A stretch of DNA of 64,000 bases, taken from contig CAOLHI010001817.1 of the NCBI GenBank assembly GCA_948474755.1, forward strand, positions 124,001-188,000. Reading direction: 5' to 3'. This DNA is from Ctenosaura bakeri (lineage: Eukaryota > Chordata > Lepidosauria > Squamata > Iguanidae). The notes beneath the pieces are model-generated. The model had not been told where the DNA came from and did not search any database. It saw only the letters and a list, made by a program, of their open reading frames with translations. The first letter of the stretch is position 1; each line of letters opens with the position of its first letter. Both the position numbers and the translations under genes were made by a program. Shown here piece by piece: positions 44,790 through 55,520 of this stretch.

Positions 44790-45399
44790 TGTTGGGTAGA
44801 GTTTGCAGGTTTGATGAATTAACAGCAACAATGTGGTCTCAATGGAAACACTGGAAAATTCAAAGTGGGGCCTAAACCCCAAATTTGTAGATTAGAAATA
44901 TATTTTCCAGAGTGTTAGTTCCCTTTCTGGGAAAGATGATAACTGGTTCAGTTAAGATTCACCCACCTTTAGCAGAGTGCACAACTGGAAGTGCTAAATA
45001 TCTTTTATCTCATTGAGACTAGGCAGACAAACAATATGCAAGTCTCACAGCGAAAAACTTTACTAAATATATTTCAAAGTAAATTCAGACATGTATAACA
45101 GCAGTGCCTAAGCCCTGGCTAACTACAAAAAAATTTCAAGAAGAGAAGCAGCTCAGGAGAGCCTACATTTAACATCTTGAGGAAGGAGGAATAGAGGGAG
45201 GCATCTTTTATGTGCTTGCAAACACACCTGGAAGGTTCTGTGGTCACACAGTGTGGTTGCTTACACACATCCCTACCATGGGTGACTGAAAAGATGGGGA
45301 AAGTTTTATGGGCAGAGAGCCCCTAAAGCCCCATTGCTCTAAAAGCAAATGGGTAGAGGAGGTTAAAGAGAGTGCTTAGTTGGGAAGCATTTTCCAACA
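44790..45399 (-). repeat. copia 5' LTR
   Basis: About 610 bp. Minus-strand start TGTTGGAAAATGCTTCCC, end CTCTACCCAACA. It aligns with the 3' LTR over most of its length but has about 90 bp extra next to the internal end (about 44796-44890) and lacks the GGAA expansion. Confidence 0.85.
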
Positions 45400-47249
45400 C
45401 AAATCATCTTTCCTTGCCCCCCTTCCCAAAAATGTAGTCCAGAGAGCCTGAAAGGGTCAAGGGTCATGAAAACAGCCTTGGAGGGCACAAATGGCTCCAG
45501 TGTTAAATTTCTGTCATCCTTGATCTAAAAGGTACACATGCTTACAGTCTTGTGTTTGTTTCATTTGCAGTATGATTTGGCAGAATTGGGACCATCCAGG
45601 CATATTGCACTAGAAAGTGTCACCTTATCCACCTAAATTTCTAATACATCCTTATAGTCCTTCCAAAGGCTTTTTACAGCCTCTCTGGAGTCAAGTCTGT
45701 GTCACCTAGAAAATAACGTGACTCCCTATATAACCCAGTACCAGTGGGGATCTCTGAAAAGCTACAGCCTGATGGAAAGGAACAGCATATATGAAGCCTT
45801 TCTCGAAGACTGCTTTTTCATTCTCCAGGGAAAACGACTGGAAAGATAAGTGTATTCATGCATATGCCTACATGCACACAGGTGTACACCACATTTTCAA
45901 CAGTGCAATGTGATAGTGAACCAAAGTGGCTGGCACTTCAACTAGTGCCTACTAGTCACCTTGAATCCCATTTTGGGAGAAAGGTGGGATATAAATTAAT
46001 TCAATCCAGCAATCAGTGTAGGAAGACTTATAAGCAATGCTATTTCCAGTAGTTGCAACTTAAAAGTAGGTTCACTCTGAAGGTATTATCCCACCACCCC
46101 CTAGAGTTTTGCTTTATTTACCTAGCCTTTAGGAAGAAGGTGGTGTCCTTAAAGGGGGAGTGGGAAATGTTTTGTGATGGGAGTAGCTATGTACTTTCCC
46201 TGTCCAAAATTATTGGGTTCTATTATACTTTGATTTTCTGCCATTGCTGAGCTACCTAAGAAACTCTTTGCCCTCCATCAATTTTCCCTTTAAACAAGGC
46301 ACAGGGGATGTGCTCCTTGTTTTGAAACTTGTTTTGGGAGGCTTGTGAGGGAGCAGGTCAGCTTTAAGAAAAAGCACAACTCCCTCTGTTTGCTTATACC
46401 ACAAATGATTCACTTGAGAGGAAAGGAACAGACAAAGGCCCCAGAATGGGCAGGGGTGTTGTGTGTGGCCTGTACAACGCCTGTTGTCCACCCTATCGTA
46501 CAGGATCACAACTGTCTACAATTTTGTGTCTCTCCCATTATTGCCATTTTTTTTCTGGATGAGCTATGTCCCTCTTCCTTCATAAGACACTGCAAATGCA
46601 TCGACTCCATTTTGCTTTGTCATGTAGAAAACATAAATTATTTAGCAAATCAATTTCTAATTGCATTTTAGCCTAAATGAGCCTTGTTATATATACACAA
46701 TTCCCAGTAGTAACTGAGGCCATAGCTACTTAACTAAAAGGAGCTATATTATTCCTCAGTATTTTGGCTCCTAACCAAAATATCTGTCTTTCTATCTTCT
46801 TTTATCTAATGGTTGCATTATGCAGTGGCTCATATAGACATATAGTATATATAATCCCTAGACATACACAGTGGAGCTTACTTGAGAAAACTATTTTAAT
46901 CATCATTTTTGAGTGTCCTTTGCTTATAAAAGTGATTGGATGCTCCTTTGTACACTTGAAATGTACGTTACCTGTGGGAATTTGGTTGCCGGCATCATGC
47001 CAGTTGTGGTAAAACTTGTAACTTTCATTCACTAGTTAGGGTCAATTCACCTGAATGACAGAGGCAGAAGTGTGTTCATTACCAAGGCAAGTGGGTTAGC
47101 AGCCATTAAACTTGATGTTCCAGGCAATGTATAATCTTCACTTTCTGCTATATTCCTTTTCTAAAAAATCTTCTTTTGAATTTATGAAGAAATTGGCAGA
47201 TATAGTTACAGACTTATGAAAAATGAAGCAAACAGAATTCACAGACATC
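45400..47249. other. mostly unassigned
   Basis: About 45958-46005 is a short LINE 3' tail (CCATTTTGGGAGAAAGGTGG, then GATATAAAT). About 45420-45530 may be a fragment of a hAT-type repeat. No gene is seen. Confidence 0.4.
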
Positions 47250-47590
47250 TACACTGGCCAAATTCAGTTGCTTCTTGTGAAGCAGACTTAGGCCATTTCC
47301 ACACTACACTGTTACAGTGCTATTATCCCACTTCCAACATCCTGTGGAATTCTGAGGTTTGTAGTTTACTGAGGCCAAGGAACTCTCTGGCTGAGAATTC
47401 TAAATGTCCCTCCCTAAATTGAAAACTTCAGGATTCCATAGGATGTTGAAGGTAGAATAATCGCACAATAACAATGTAGGGCATAAATGGCCCTAAGTCT
47501 ATGAAAGCTTATGCTACCAACATATTTCTCTCAGTTAGTCTCCAAGGTGCTACAAGATCCCTTTGCACACAGATTCAATTGACATAGTTA
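47250..47590 (+). mobile_element. Penelope-like element tail, split by foldback copy
   Basis: The left flank GCTTCTTGTGAAGCAGACTTA (47271-47291) and right flank TAAGTCTATGAAAGCTTATG (47494-47513) join into a hammerhead-like arrangement: a CTGATGA-like core (here CTTGTGA), a short stem and GAAA. After it comes GTTAGTCTCCAAGGTGCTAC AAGATCC (47535 onward), the tail I associate with reptile Penelope-like elements. A related copy is at 62399-62550. The foldback element 47291-47492 sits inside the stem. Confidence 0.6.
47291..47492. mobile_element. foldback element, family A, copy 2
   Basis: It opens GGCCATTTCCACACTACACT and closes GGGCATAAATGGCC, about 202 bp, with the same internal ATCCTGTGGAATTCTGAGG/CAGGATTCCATAGGATGTTG pairing as copies 1 and 3. 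It inserted into a Penelope-like hammerhead stem. Flanking TTA and CTA may be a 3 bp duplication with one change. Confidence 0.8.
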
Positions 47591-50017
47591 TTCTCGGTAA
47601 AGAGGGACGAGGAAGATGTACATTCAGTCTCCTACTGAATTTATAAAGCAATTCACAAATGCTGGAAAATTCTTTTTTTAGAAAACTAACTAAAAATGTT
47701 ACCAATCTCATTAAGGCATAAAACATGCTTTATTTTAAAACCTCTTGTTTGACAGTGGAGCTAATCCTTCAAAGTAATCCCCAAGAGCAGCATTTTGTTG
47801 CAGAATCTACACAAAAATAGACATATGATGTATGTATTCTGCGGTAGTATCAGTATAATAATTGTCAACAATATCTCCATTATTCCCACTATAAACATAA
47901 ATGCCAGGACAGAAATTTAAAAAAGTGTAATCAATCTATTGATTTTTGTCATCGGGGTGCTTTTGGGGGAACAGATAATGTAATGTGTTGGGAAAAAAAT
48001 AGAATAGAAATTAAAAGAAATTTTAAAAAATCTCATTTTCAGAAATCCATGATTCAGCAACTCAAAATGTTTGTCAGTACTTTGAGGAAAGTTGAAATTT
48101 CTTTCACTGGAGGGACATTGAAATTCTCTAGAGTCAGGAAATACTCCAAAAGAGAAGTGCATTAAAAAATAATTTATTTTGGGGTTTATTTTCCTTTTGT
48201 TTCATCTTTTCTATGGGTGTTTGTGTGGAATACAATTGATTCCACACACACAATGCTCCTTTGGACATGGGACATTTTGATATGCTTTTTATATCGGAAT
48301 GTTTGTACTGGAACTTTCACTGGAAGCAAAAAATACCCCCACGATTCATATAATGTGAATATTTTTGTCCTACTGCAAGAAAGCTGGGAGACATTTCTAG
48401 ATTGATGTAGGTGCCATCATAGCTCTATAGAAAATAATACTATCTTCTCCAGTGGCTGAGCAGTTAAGGCCACTATGAACATTATGGTTTGACTAAGATG
48501 GATCCATCAAAAAGTGTCTCATATTACAACTCTCTACCAGGGAATAGAAAAATATAACCTTGGCCTGTATTTTTATCTACAATTTGTATTGTTCTTACAA
48601 GTGATAGTTCATTTTCTAGGTCATTTAGGAGATAGGTCTATGCATCACTAAAATTAAAGCACCTGTATTCTGCTGCAGTATCTGAACCAGGATGGTAAAC
48701 TGAATGTGGATTAAGGGTACCAGCATATCAAATGATGAACATTAAAGAAACGTGAGGCCCTAAAATGATAGCCACCTAAAGGTGAAAAGCAAATTAACCT
48801 CCAGAATGGAGTGCAAGGACACTCAGAAAATATTTATGGGCCACATTTCTAAGTAAATACAAATCTATTTAATTTACTTGGATGGATAGTACTCCTTTAC
48901 ATCAAGGATGGAGAATCTTTGACTTTCCAGAAATTGTAGAACAGCAACATCCATGAACTCAAAGCACAAACTATGCTGGCTAGGACTGATAGGAGTTATA
49001 GTCCAACAATATCTGGAGTGCTACACATTTTCTACTCTTTGTGACATGCTTGCTTATAGAATTTAAAAAAAAACTGTTCTGGAAGCAATACGTAAATGGT
49101 TAAGAAAGGAACTGTGTTCTTAACATTTCTGACTGTGCCTCAGTTTCCAGAGGAAACAGTTGAATGATATATGCATCACTCCTCATAAACATTACGGCAC
49201 CAGGGCCAAGGTGTTAGAATGTTTTCAAATATACCATTTAAAAGAGAAGAAATATATTTGTTTGGGCAGAATTGCTTGTGATAAGTTTTTTTTCTTGCTT
49301 TCTGTGGCTATCAGAGACTATTACAGCCTTACATAGTGCTGAAAAAGGGGTGGGGTGCAGATCTGGTGGTTATTTGACTGAGCACATCTTGTTCCTAACA
49401 ATCAAAAAGAAGTTGCTGTTGTTTCTCAGGCTGTAGTGCTGCTGTTTCAGTTGAATTCTTGAACTGAAACCACTGCTTTGGTGCGTGCTCCTCTTTCAGA
49501 ATACACTTGATGAAATAACTTCTTGAGAAGGCTAGCTGGCTCTTAACAAATGTGATCATATTGTGAAATGACTGTCCTGTGAAGGGCTACATTTCCACGC
49601 TGGAGATTACATCTCAGAGCACACAGGACTTTTTGTAAATGGTAGAACTGAGAGTAGAGCTGAACCTTTAAGATAAATCTTTATTAGACATGAGATGCTG
49701 TTGTGCTTGCCAAAGCAACCACCCATATTATTCTGTTCTTTGAATTTTTTTTAAAGTATAAATTGTATTAAATGAAATACCAGATGAACAAGTGACTGTG
49801 GAACCATTTACCCAGATGTAAACATTAGGAACCCAGGGAAAAGAGGAGCCTAAGCTATCAAGAAAATTATGCCCCTTAGGATCCAGAACACAGTACTTGG
49901 TTCTTATATTGCATGGTGTTGTTAGATATTTTGGAGAGAGAAGGGGATGCAAGACATTGTCTGGCATCACTCTTGTTCAATGTGTCCTGTCGTCCAGGTG
50001 TCATACTGAGTTTACTT
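47591..50017. other. mostly unassigned, one hAT-type fragment
   Basis: 48901-49036 has GGATGGAGAATCTTTGACTT at the left and GGAGTTATAGTCCAACAATA TCTGG on the right, matching a common squamate hAT-type repeat. The first copy of the 92 bp duplication is at 48360-48451. No gene is seen. Confidence 0.45.
48360..48451 (+). repeat. 92 bp direct duplication, copy 1
   Basis: This segment (TATTTTTGTCCTACTGCAAG...TATCTTCTCCA) recurs at 50018-50109 with about three mismatches. Both flanks differ completely. It does not resemble any repeat family I know. Confidence 0.93.
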
Positions 50018-50109
50018 TATTTTTGTCCTACTGCAAGAAAGCTGGGGAACATTTCTAGATTGATGTAGGTGCCATCATAGCACTATAGAAAATAATACTA
50101 TCTTCTCCA
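50018..50109 (+). repeat. 92 bp direct duplication, copy 2
   Basis: Second copy, 1658 bp downstream and in the same orientation. An LTR-like region starts not far to its right. Confidence 0.93.
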
Positions 50110-51651
50110 AGCCTGACTTCCACCCTTGAAAAGGAGCAGGAAATTCCCCAGCGTTAACTAATTCTCTCTTGCTGCCACCACCCACTGAATTCTGAATATC
50201 TGAGCAGTACAGTGGGACTTTGCTCAGTGGATTGGCAATCTCTATGCTTAAGGACCTTTCCTTTCCTTTTCCCTCCTCCTTCTGAGTGAGAGAAGTTCTA
50301 TCTAGCATGTGCCGAAGAATGGCGTGGGAATGGAGAGGAAACAGAGGTTTTACAGAAAACCATTTATTTCAAGGCATGCAAATAAACGAGACAATACTAC
50401 ACATGAGAGGCTCCACCCTTCCAGGTATGCTTAAGTTACAAGTAGTTATAAATAAAAGATACTTTCTTCAGATCAGCCAACCTCCAAAAATAATAAAAAG
50501 CCCTAATGCGACTAACTACCTTATTCTAGTTACCCACATTTGGGTTCACAGGCTTAGATGGTCTAAGAGAGGAACGAGACCAGGAAGCGAGGCCTAGGCC
50601 TGTGCTCGAAGATGCTCACCTCATTCCCTTTGACTGGGCAATTCTCCCCTGAGACCTGTGAGGCTGACCCACAATTAAAATGTAACCTAATCTCAACACC
50701 CCATTAACCCTTGGTTTACCTGAAGAGGGAAGTATCCCCCTTCAGCCAGGTCTAGATAATGGGAAGCCCCATTATCACACCAGGTTTGCTCTGAGGATAA
50801 AGGATGCATTCCTTGAGTTCTTTAGAAGAAAGTTGGGAGTTCAAATATAGAACAGAAATCAAAACATTTCTAGGTCACTTATTCAAAATCTATTAAGAAA
50901 CTGTGGCTAATTAATAAGCATTATTCATGCTTTAGTGTAGTTAATTCTTCTAACCACTATAGCTGTCATGTGGGTCTGATGAGGTGTGGTGGGCAGAGGT
51001 TTTCAATATGCAGAGCCCTGTTCAGGTATTATTATCTGTTGAATAGTAGAGAAAACTGGGGGTGAACCCTCCTCCTTTCCTTCTCTTTCTGTGTTGCTGG
51101 GGGTGGTCTGAAGTGTGCTGTCATCACATTTGGCTGAATGTGACTACTCACTTCCATTTGATCAGAAATCTTGATAAGGCAGGCTTCCAATCATCAGCAG
51201 CTCTGTAAGTGAATTCATTTGAATCTAGTTGTAGTTCTTAGCTAGACCTTCTCTGGCAACATTAGGAGAAGAAGGGGGATGTGCAGAAATGGAAGATGAA
51301 CCCCTAGCATCTTCTAATTTTCTACCAAAATGAATGCCAGAATATAGTTTCTGCATTGCCTTTAAGTGAATTCATTAGCTTGACCTGCCAGGCAGAGAGT
51401 TTATAGGTATGTGGTGGAATGGATGCCCTTGAAAGAAGAGATCACCCTATTCCAATTCAGGCTAATATCAACAAGCTGTACTTAAAGATTGCATCTGTGC
51501 CTGTGAATGGATTTTCAGAGTTCAGGCTTTGTTTGTGTGTTTTTAGAGTGATCAATAAGGAAGCCCCATCCACCAGCATTTATGTGTTCCCTTGCTGATC
51601 ATTCTGGCAGCAACTATATCACTGTTAGAAGGAGATGTAATTGTTAACAGT
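50110..51651. other. possible old LTR, otherwise unassigned
   Basis: About 50307-50780 has an LTR-like feel: TGTGCCGAAG at the left, inverted polyadenylation-like TTTATTTC near 50365 and CATTATCACA at the right. No matching target duplication or second copy was found. No gene is seen. Confidence 0.3.
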
Positions 51652-51726
51652 TTCTTCTTCTTCTTCTTCTTCTTCTTCTTCTTCTTCTTCTTCTTCTTCT
51701 TCTTCTTCTTCTTCTTCTTCTTCTTC
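51652..51726. repeat. pure (TTC)25 / (GAA)25 tract
   Basis: Twenty-five uninterrupted TTC units. A perfect polypyrimidine/polypurine mirror of this length can form triplex (H-DNA). The lysine and phenylalanine runs it would encode are artefacts. Confidence 0.97.
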
Positions 51727-53473
51727 TTGCTAAACTCTCTAGTCCAGAGAGAGCAAGGGCTGAAAATGGTACCAAAGGGATAGCGTGGCATAAAAAGCAT
51801 CACAGATTAGTTGAGATGGGAAAGAGTCAGTCAGAGTGGCAATTTTTCAGTGCCTCATCTTTACCTACAAATTTTGAAGCCAGCAAGCCCCATGTGGGAG
51901 GTGAAGGCTGGAAGGCTGCCAACAGTTCAGAAGAGTATGCGTGACTAGAGAGAAGTGAAGGATCAGAGGTGTGAGTTTCCTGCTGAAGTGTTCCTTTGCC
52001 TTTAAAGACTCTTAAAGCTCCATCTCCTGGACTGAGAAACGAAACAGAATGAGATGTTTACTATACCATGCACATCCTTACCATACGTCTCCTGAGACAT
52101 GTTTACAGGCTTTAATGGAAAATTAGTTTATAAAATTAGATGAATATGCATGTGCATAATCACCCAAATTAAGAGTGAGAAAATCTATCACTTCTTTCAA
52201 AATCTCAAGTTCCTTCTGTTCTAAATATGAAGAAATTTGCAAATTTGGTAAATTCTTCATGGATTATGCCATTAAATTTTCCTTCATTTGCTTTATCCAA
52301 AGTCAATGGACTCAGCTATTCTAACATAAAGAGGGTCAGGCTGTACTTGTCTCCCATAAAGATGTTAAAGCTAATACAAAATGAACTGATGCTAATAAAA
52401 ATCTTGTTTTTCTGAGAGGTGGTTAATTTTTTGGAAAAAGACTTGGATAGAACAATATTTTACTTTTTGTTCCACCTACATTCAACTTCTTTAAATCTTA
52501 AATTCTTTGTATTTTGCAAAAATTGTCACCTTTGTCCTTCACAACAGCAACCATAGCGTACATTTTCAGCCATCTCTAATGCAGGTAGGGACATGGAAAG
52601 CCAGAGATTCATGTCAAGCACCTTTTTTGAGATATTAGGGCTAGATATGCTTTCCAAAACACATCCAGTGACCTTGGAAGTCCAGTTACACATTTTTCCT
52701 TTGTATGAGGAAAACATTTTTCATACTTAGAGTCTTAAACTGCCCCTTCCTAGCTTAATCCTGCCCCTGAAGAATATTAGCCGCACAAGGATAAGATACT
52801 ACAGTAATGGATCAGCTCATTGGGACAGGGATCAAAGGTCAATGGCAGGATTGCATACAGAGTTTCCCACGTTTGTTCTCTGGTATGTCTACTTTGATAG
52901 ACTTCGATATCACCATCAAAGAACTCTGCTTAAGACTCTGGACAGTGTCTGTCAGTCAGAGCAGACAAACTCAGGGTAGATGAGAGATCTGTGAAGAATA
53001 TTTTCAAACTTTCTTGTCCTTCATATAAAAAGGTGTCTCAACATATCAACATACCTCTCTGAAAAAATGGTCAAGTGCTCTATGAGAAAGTGAAAAGACA
53101 GCAGTCAATATTCTACATCAGTTGTGTAATTTAAATACACTAAATACTCGCCTGGCCCATCCTGTACCCTGAAGCCTGATAGGCATGCCATTCATCTATG
53201 CTCCATAAGCCAGCAGAATGGATGAATAAATTTAGGTGACAGTTCTGCATTTGCAATTGCTACTTAGTAATGATTCTAACACTGTTGTCATTATTGTAAC
53301 TCAGCCTGCCTCAACCTACTTTACTGGGCGTCAGTTGAATGAGAAGGAGGTCCATTTTGCTGGTAATCAGAATTATGCATATTTAGCTGGATAAGTGATA
53401 TTGAATGCTCACTATATTTTTTTCTGTCATCAGCAGCAAGAGAAAAAAAAAGAGATTTGTTCCAAAAAGCCTG

Positions 53474-53481
<8 letters not shown>
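51727..53481. other. unassigned sequence
   Basis: No gene or clear repeat family is recognised. Confidence 0.45.
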
Positions 53482-53524
<43 letters not shown>

Positions 53525-53634
53525 GGGGGTTTGAAGGGTTGGTGGGTGGGGAGGATGGGTTACATTTAGTGTTTTAATGTATTTATATACTGTTGTAATG
53601 CCGCCTCGATCCATTGGGAGAGGCGGGATATAAA

Positions 53635-53683
<49 letters not shown>
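53482..53683 (+). mobile_element. 5'-truncated LINE tail bracketed by (ATT)n
   Basis: The central 110 bp (53524-53634: GGGGGTTTGAAGGGTTGGTG ... GCCGCCTCGATCCATTGGGA GAGGCGGGATATAAAT) is nearly identical to the complement of 9579-9690, the 3' end of the long LINE. It is flanked by (ATT)n at 53482-53523 and 53635-53683. The right tract is the element's tail. Confidence 0.88.
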
Positions 53684-53767
53684 TGAAAAGCTGTTCTTGC
53701 ACCCAAAAATTTTCATGTTTTTTTTTTTTTGGCAAACAAGTACCAAAATGTGAAAACAAAATCATTT

Positions 53768-53870
53768 AAAAAATAGAAAACAGGTTTAGCTCCATGGCAA
53801 AAGAAGGTACACTTAGGAGTGATTGTGTCAACCACCCTGCCAATTTCTCCCTTCCAGAGATTAACCAGGG
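53768..53870 (-). mobile_element. L2/CR1 LINE fragment, left part (split by LTR)
   Basis: It aligns by eye to 11730-11815 of the long LINE (CACTTAGGAGTGATTGTGTC against GCTTGGGAGCAATCATGTCG) and stops at ATTAACCAGGG, where the LTR starts. Confidence 0.75.
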
Positions 53871-54771
53871 TGCTACTGCGGTTATCTGGCCCAAGCCCGA
53901 GGTCTACAATTTCATATTGATTATGGTTAATATTTCCATGTGGCACTCCATAAGATGAACTCCACATGTCTGAAAGGGTCACGGAGAGCCTGTGTAGGCA
54001 GGCACGGCCACATGGCCTTAATTATGCAAGCTGGGTCTAGGTCGGTAAACAACTATCTGTCGCACAGCCAGTAGTGTCCCCCAGACACAGCCAACCATTA
54101 AACAAATGCAAGGGCTCTCAGCCCCGAACTGCTTGCTCTATACAAACGCTAAGCGCTCCTCATCTGCATACTGTTCTAACAATTGGCAACACTGGCTAAA
54201 TATCAATTCTGATTTTGACCTTTTGGAGGCTTTGTCTCCACTAAAAACTCTATTGTTCTCCTTGGGAGAGGGCTAGCCTCCAGGTACAATCTTCCCTATA
54301 AAAACCCCAAGTTTGAGCTCCTTGTTGGAATGCTCTTGCTTGCATCCTGAACTGCTGCCACTCTATTTGGCGAGCCTCCCCTCAACCTCCATGTGCTGAG
54401 CTACCACAGTACCCAGCATCGAACTCTATTTCTCCTATCCTGGACTGCAGGATCAGGTGGAGTATCACCCCGGAAAACCCTCTGAAAACCGCTATCAATT
54501 TTCCTTACTTTCTGCTTCTATAGTTCTTGGATGAGTGTGTGAGTGTGTGTCATTGTTTGTTTTATTAAGGAGAGTTTTAATAAAATCTTTTAATTGAACA
54601 ACTTGCCTAGTTCTTGTCGCTGCCCGACCCTGTAAACATAGGGTTAAAGATCTTGCTATGTTACCCTGCCTCTCGTATTGCCAGCTTGTGCTCCTTGATA
54701 ATTTCCCCAACTTATTAATATTTGGCGTGCATTTAGTGTACCTCCCAGGACCCCCAGAAATCAGGGTAACA
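53871..54771 (+). mobile_element. solo LTR, family 1, copy 4
   Basis: 901 bp, start TGCTACTGCGGTTATC, end CAGAAATCAGGGTAACA, flanked by the duplication AGGG (53867-53870 and 54772-54775). TATAAAAA is at 54297-54304 and AATAAA at 54579-54584, with the shared AAGATCTTGCTATGTTACCC block near 54648. The interrupted LINE resumes without loss on the other side. Confidence 0.92.
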
Positions 54772-55520
54772 AGGGCTTCAACAGGATCACCAGTTAAGGG
54801 CCAGGAAACTCCCCAAGAGCCATTAGGAATCCATCTGGTTCCACAAGCCTTCTGGGGTGGACCATCTTAATGGATCCCCAACCCCTGCTGAAGCTTTGAG
54901 TCCCAGCAAATCTAAACCTGATCAAGAAGTGATTTGTCCATCAGAATAGAACAGCAGAAAGCTCCCCCATTCCCAGATTGCCATCATGTACAGTAAATAA
55001 AGTCTAGAATGTGCCCAGAAGCATGAGTGGGGCCAGATTTGGGACAGGGCCATGGTTGTCATGCAGACAGGAAGTCTTGAACAACCCCCAACGAGGTAGC
55101 CTTAGCATGGATGTTGGTACCTCAGTACTGCAAGGTGTAGGGAGTTCAAGACCACACTGGCTGTCTCAGGAAGAGAGATTGTTTGAGCAGTACACCAACA
55201 GAATCTCTAAACAAAGATACTCAAACCCTGTGGACAGAGAAATAGGGCACCTGGTCAGGATACTGTAATTCTACCTCTCCAGCCCACAGATCTAACCTGC
55301 TGCTGTACAAAGAATCCTGCTGGGCAAGCTGAGAGAGAATAACATCCCTCTAGCCTCATCCAATCTGTAATACATGCCAGGTCTGCCTGCTCATCCAGGA
55401 TCAAGTCCTGAATCTCAGCTCTTTTACCGTTCACCAACCTAGTATAAAGCAGCACAATTTTTGACCCAGGGAGGGTGCTACCATGGCTACCCAGATTATG
55501 TGGAAGAGGAGACATTTGGG
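54772..55520 (-). mobile_element. L2/CR1 LINE fragment, right part: endonuclease
   Basis: GGGCTTCAACAGGATCACC matches 11819-11837 of the long LINE. Further along, homology reaches the early endonuclease (55255-55515 minus: LILDEQADLACITDWMRLEG against LLKDEEADLACFTET). Catalytic Glu of the TETW motif is changed (TDW). Frames are broken. Confidence 0.78.

Larger units (their letters stand above)
40434..45399 (-). mobile_element. complete Ty1/copia LTR retrotransposon, decayed
   Basis: A 4966 bp element on the minus strand with two related LTRs in the same orientation, each ending in the inverted hexamer TGTTGG/CCAACA. The flanking pentamers CAAAC (40429-40433) and CAAAT (45400-45404) look like a 5 bp target duplication with one mismatch. 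A polypurine tract lies just inside the 3' LTR (AAGAATGAGAAGGGGAAT on the minus strand, 40999-41016). Coding order is gag, integrase, reverse transcriptase, RNase H; integrase before reverse transcriptase defines copia as against gypsy. All genes carry stops and frameshifts, and the LTRs differ visibly, so it is old and immobile. Confidence 0.9.

Noticed and set aside
40434..45399. Gypsy or retroviral provirus
   Set aside because: Integrase lies upstream of reverse transcriptase and the RNase H motifs are of copia type, so gypsy and retrovirus are excluded.
51552..51803. Open frames with long lysine or phenylalanine runs
   Set aside because: They are translations of the (TTC)25 tract and carry no other protein feature.
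53522..53746. Poly-asparagine and poly-isoleucine frames
   Set aside because: They come from the (ATT)n tracts around the LINE tail.
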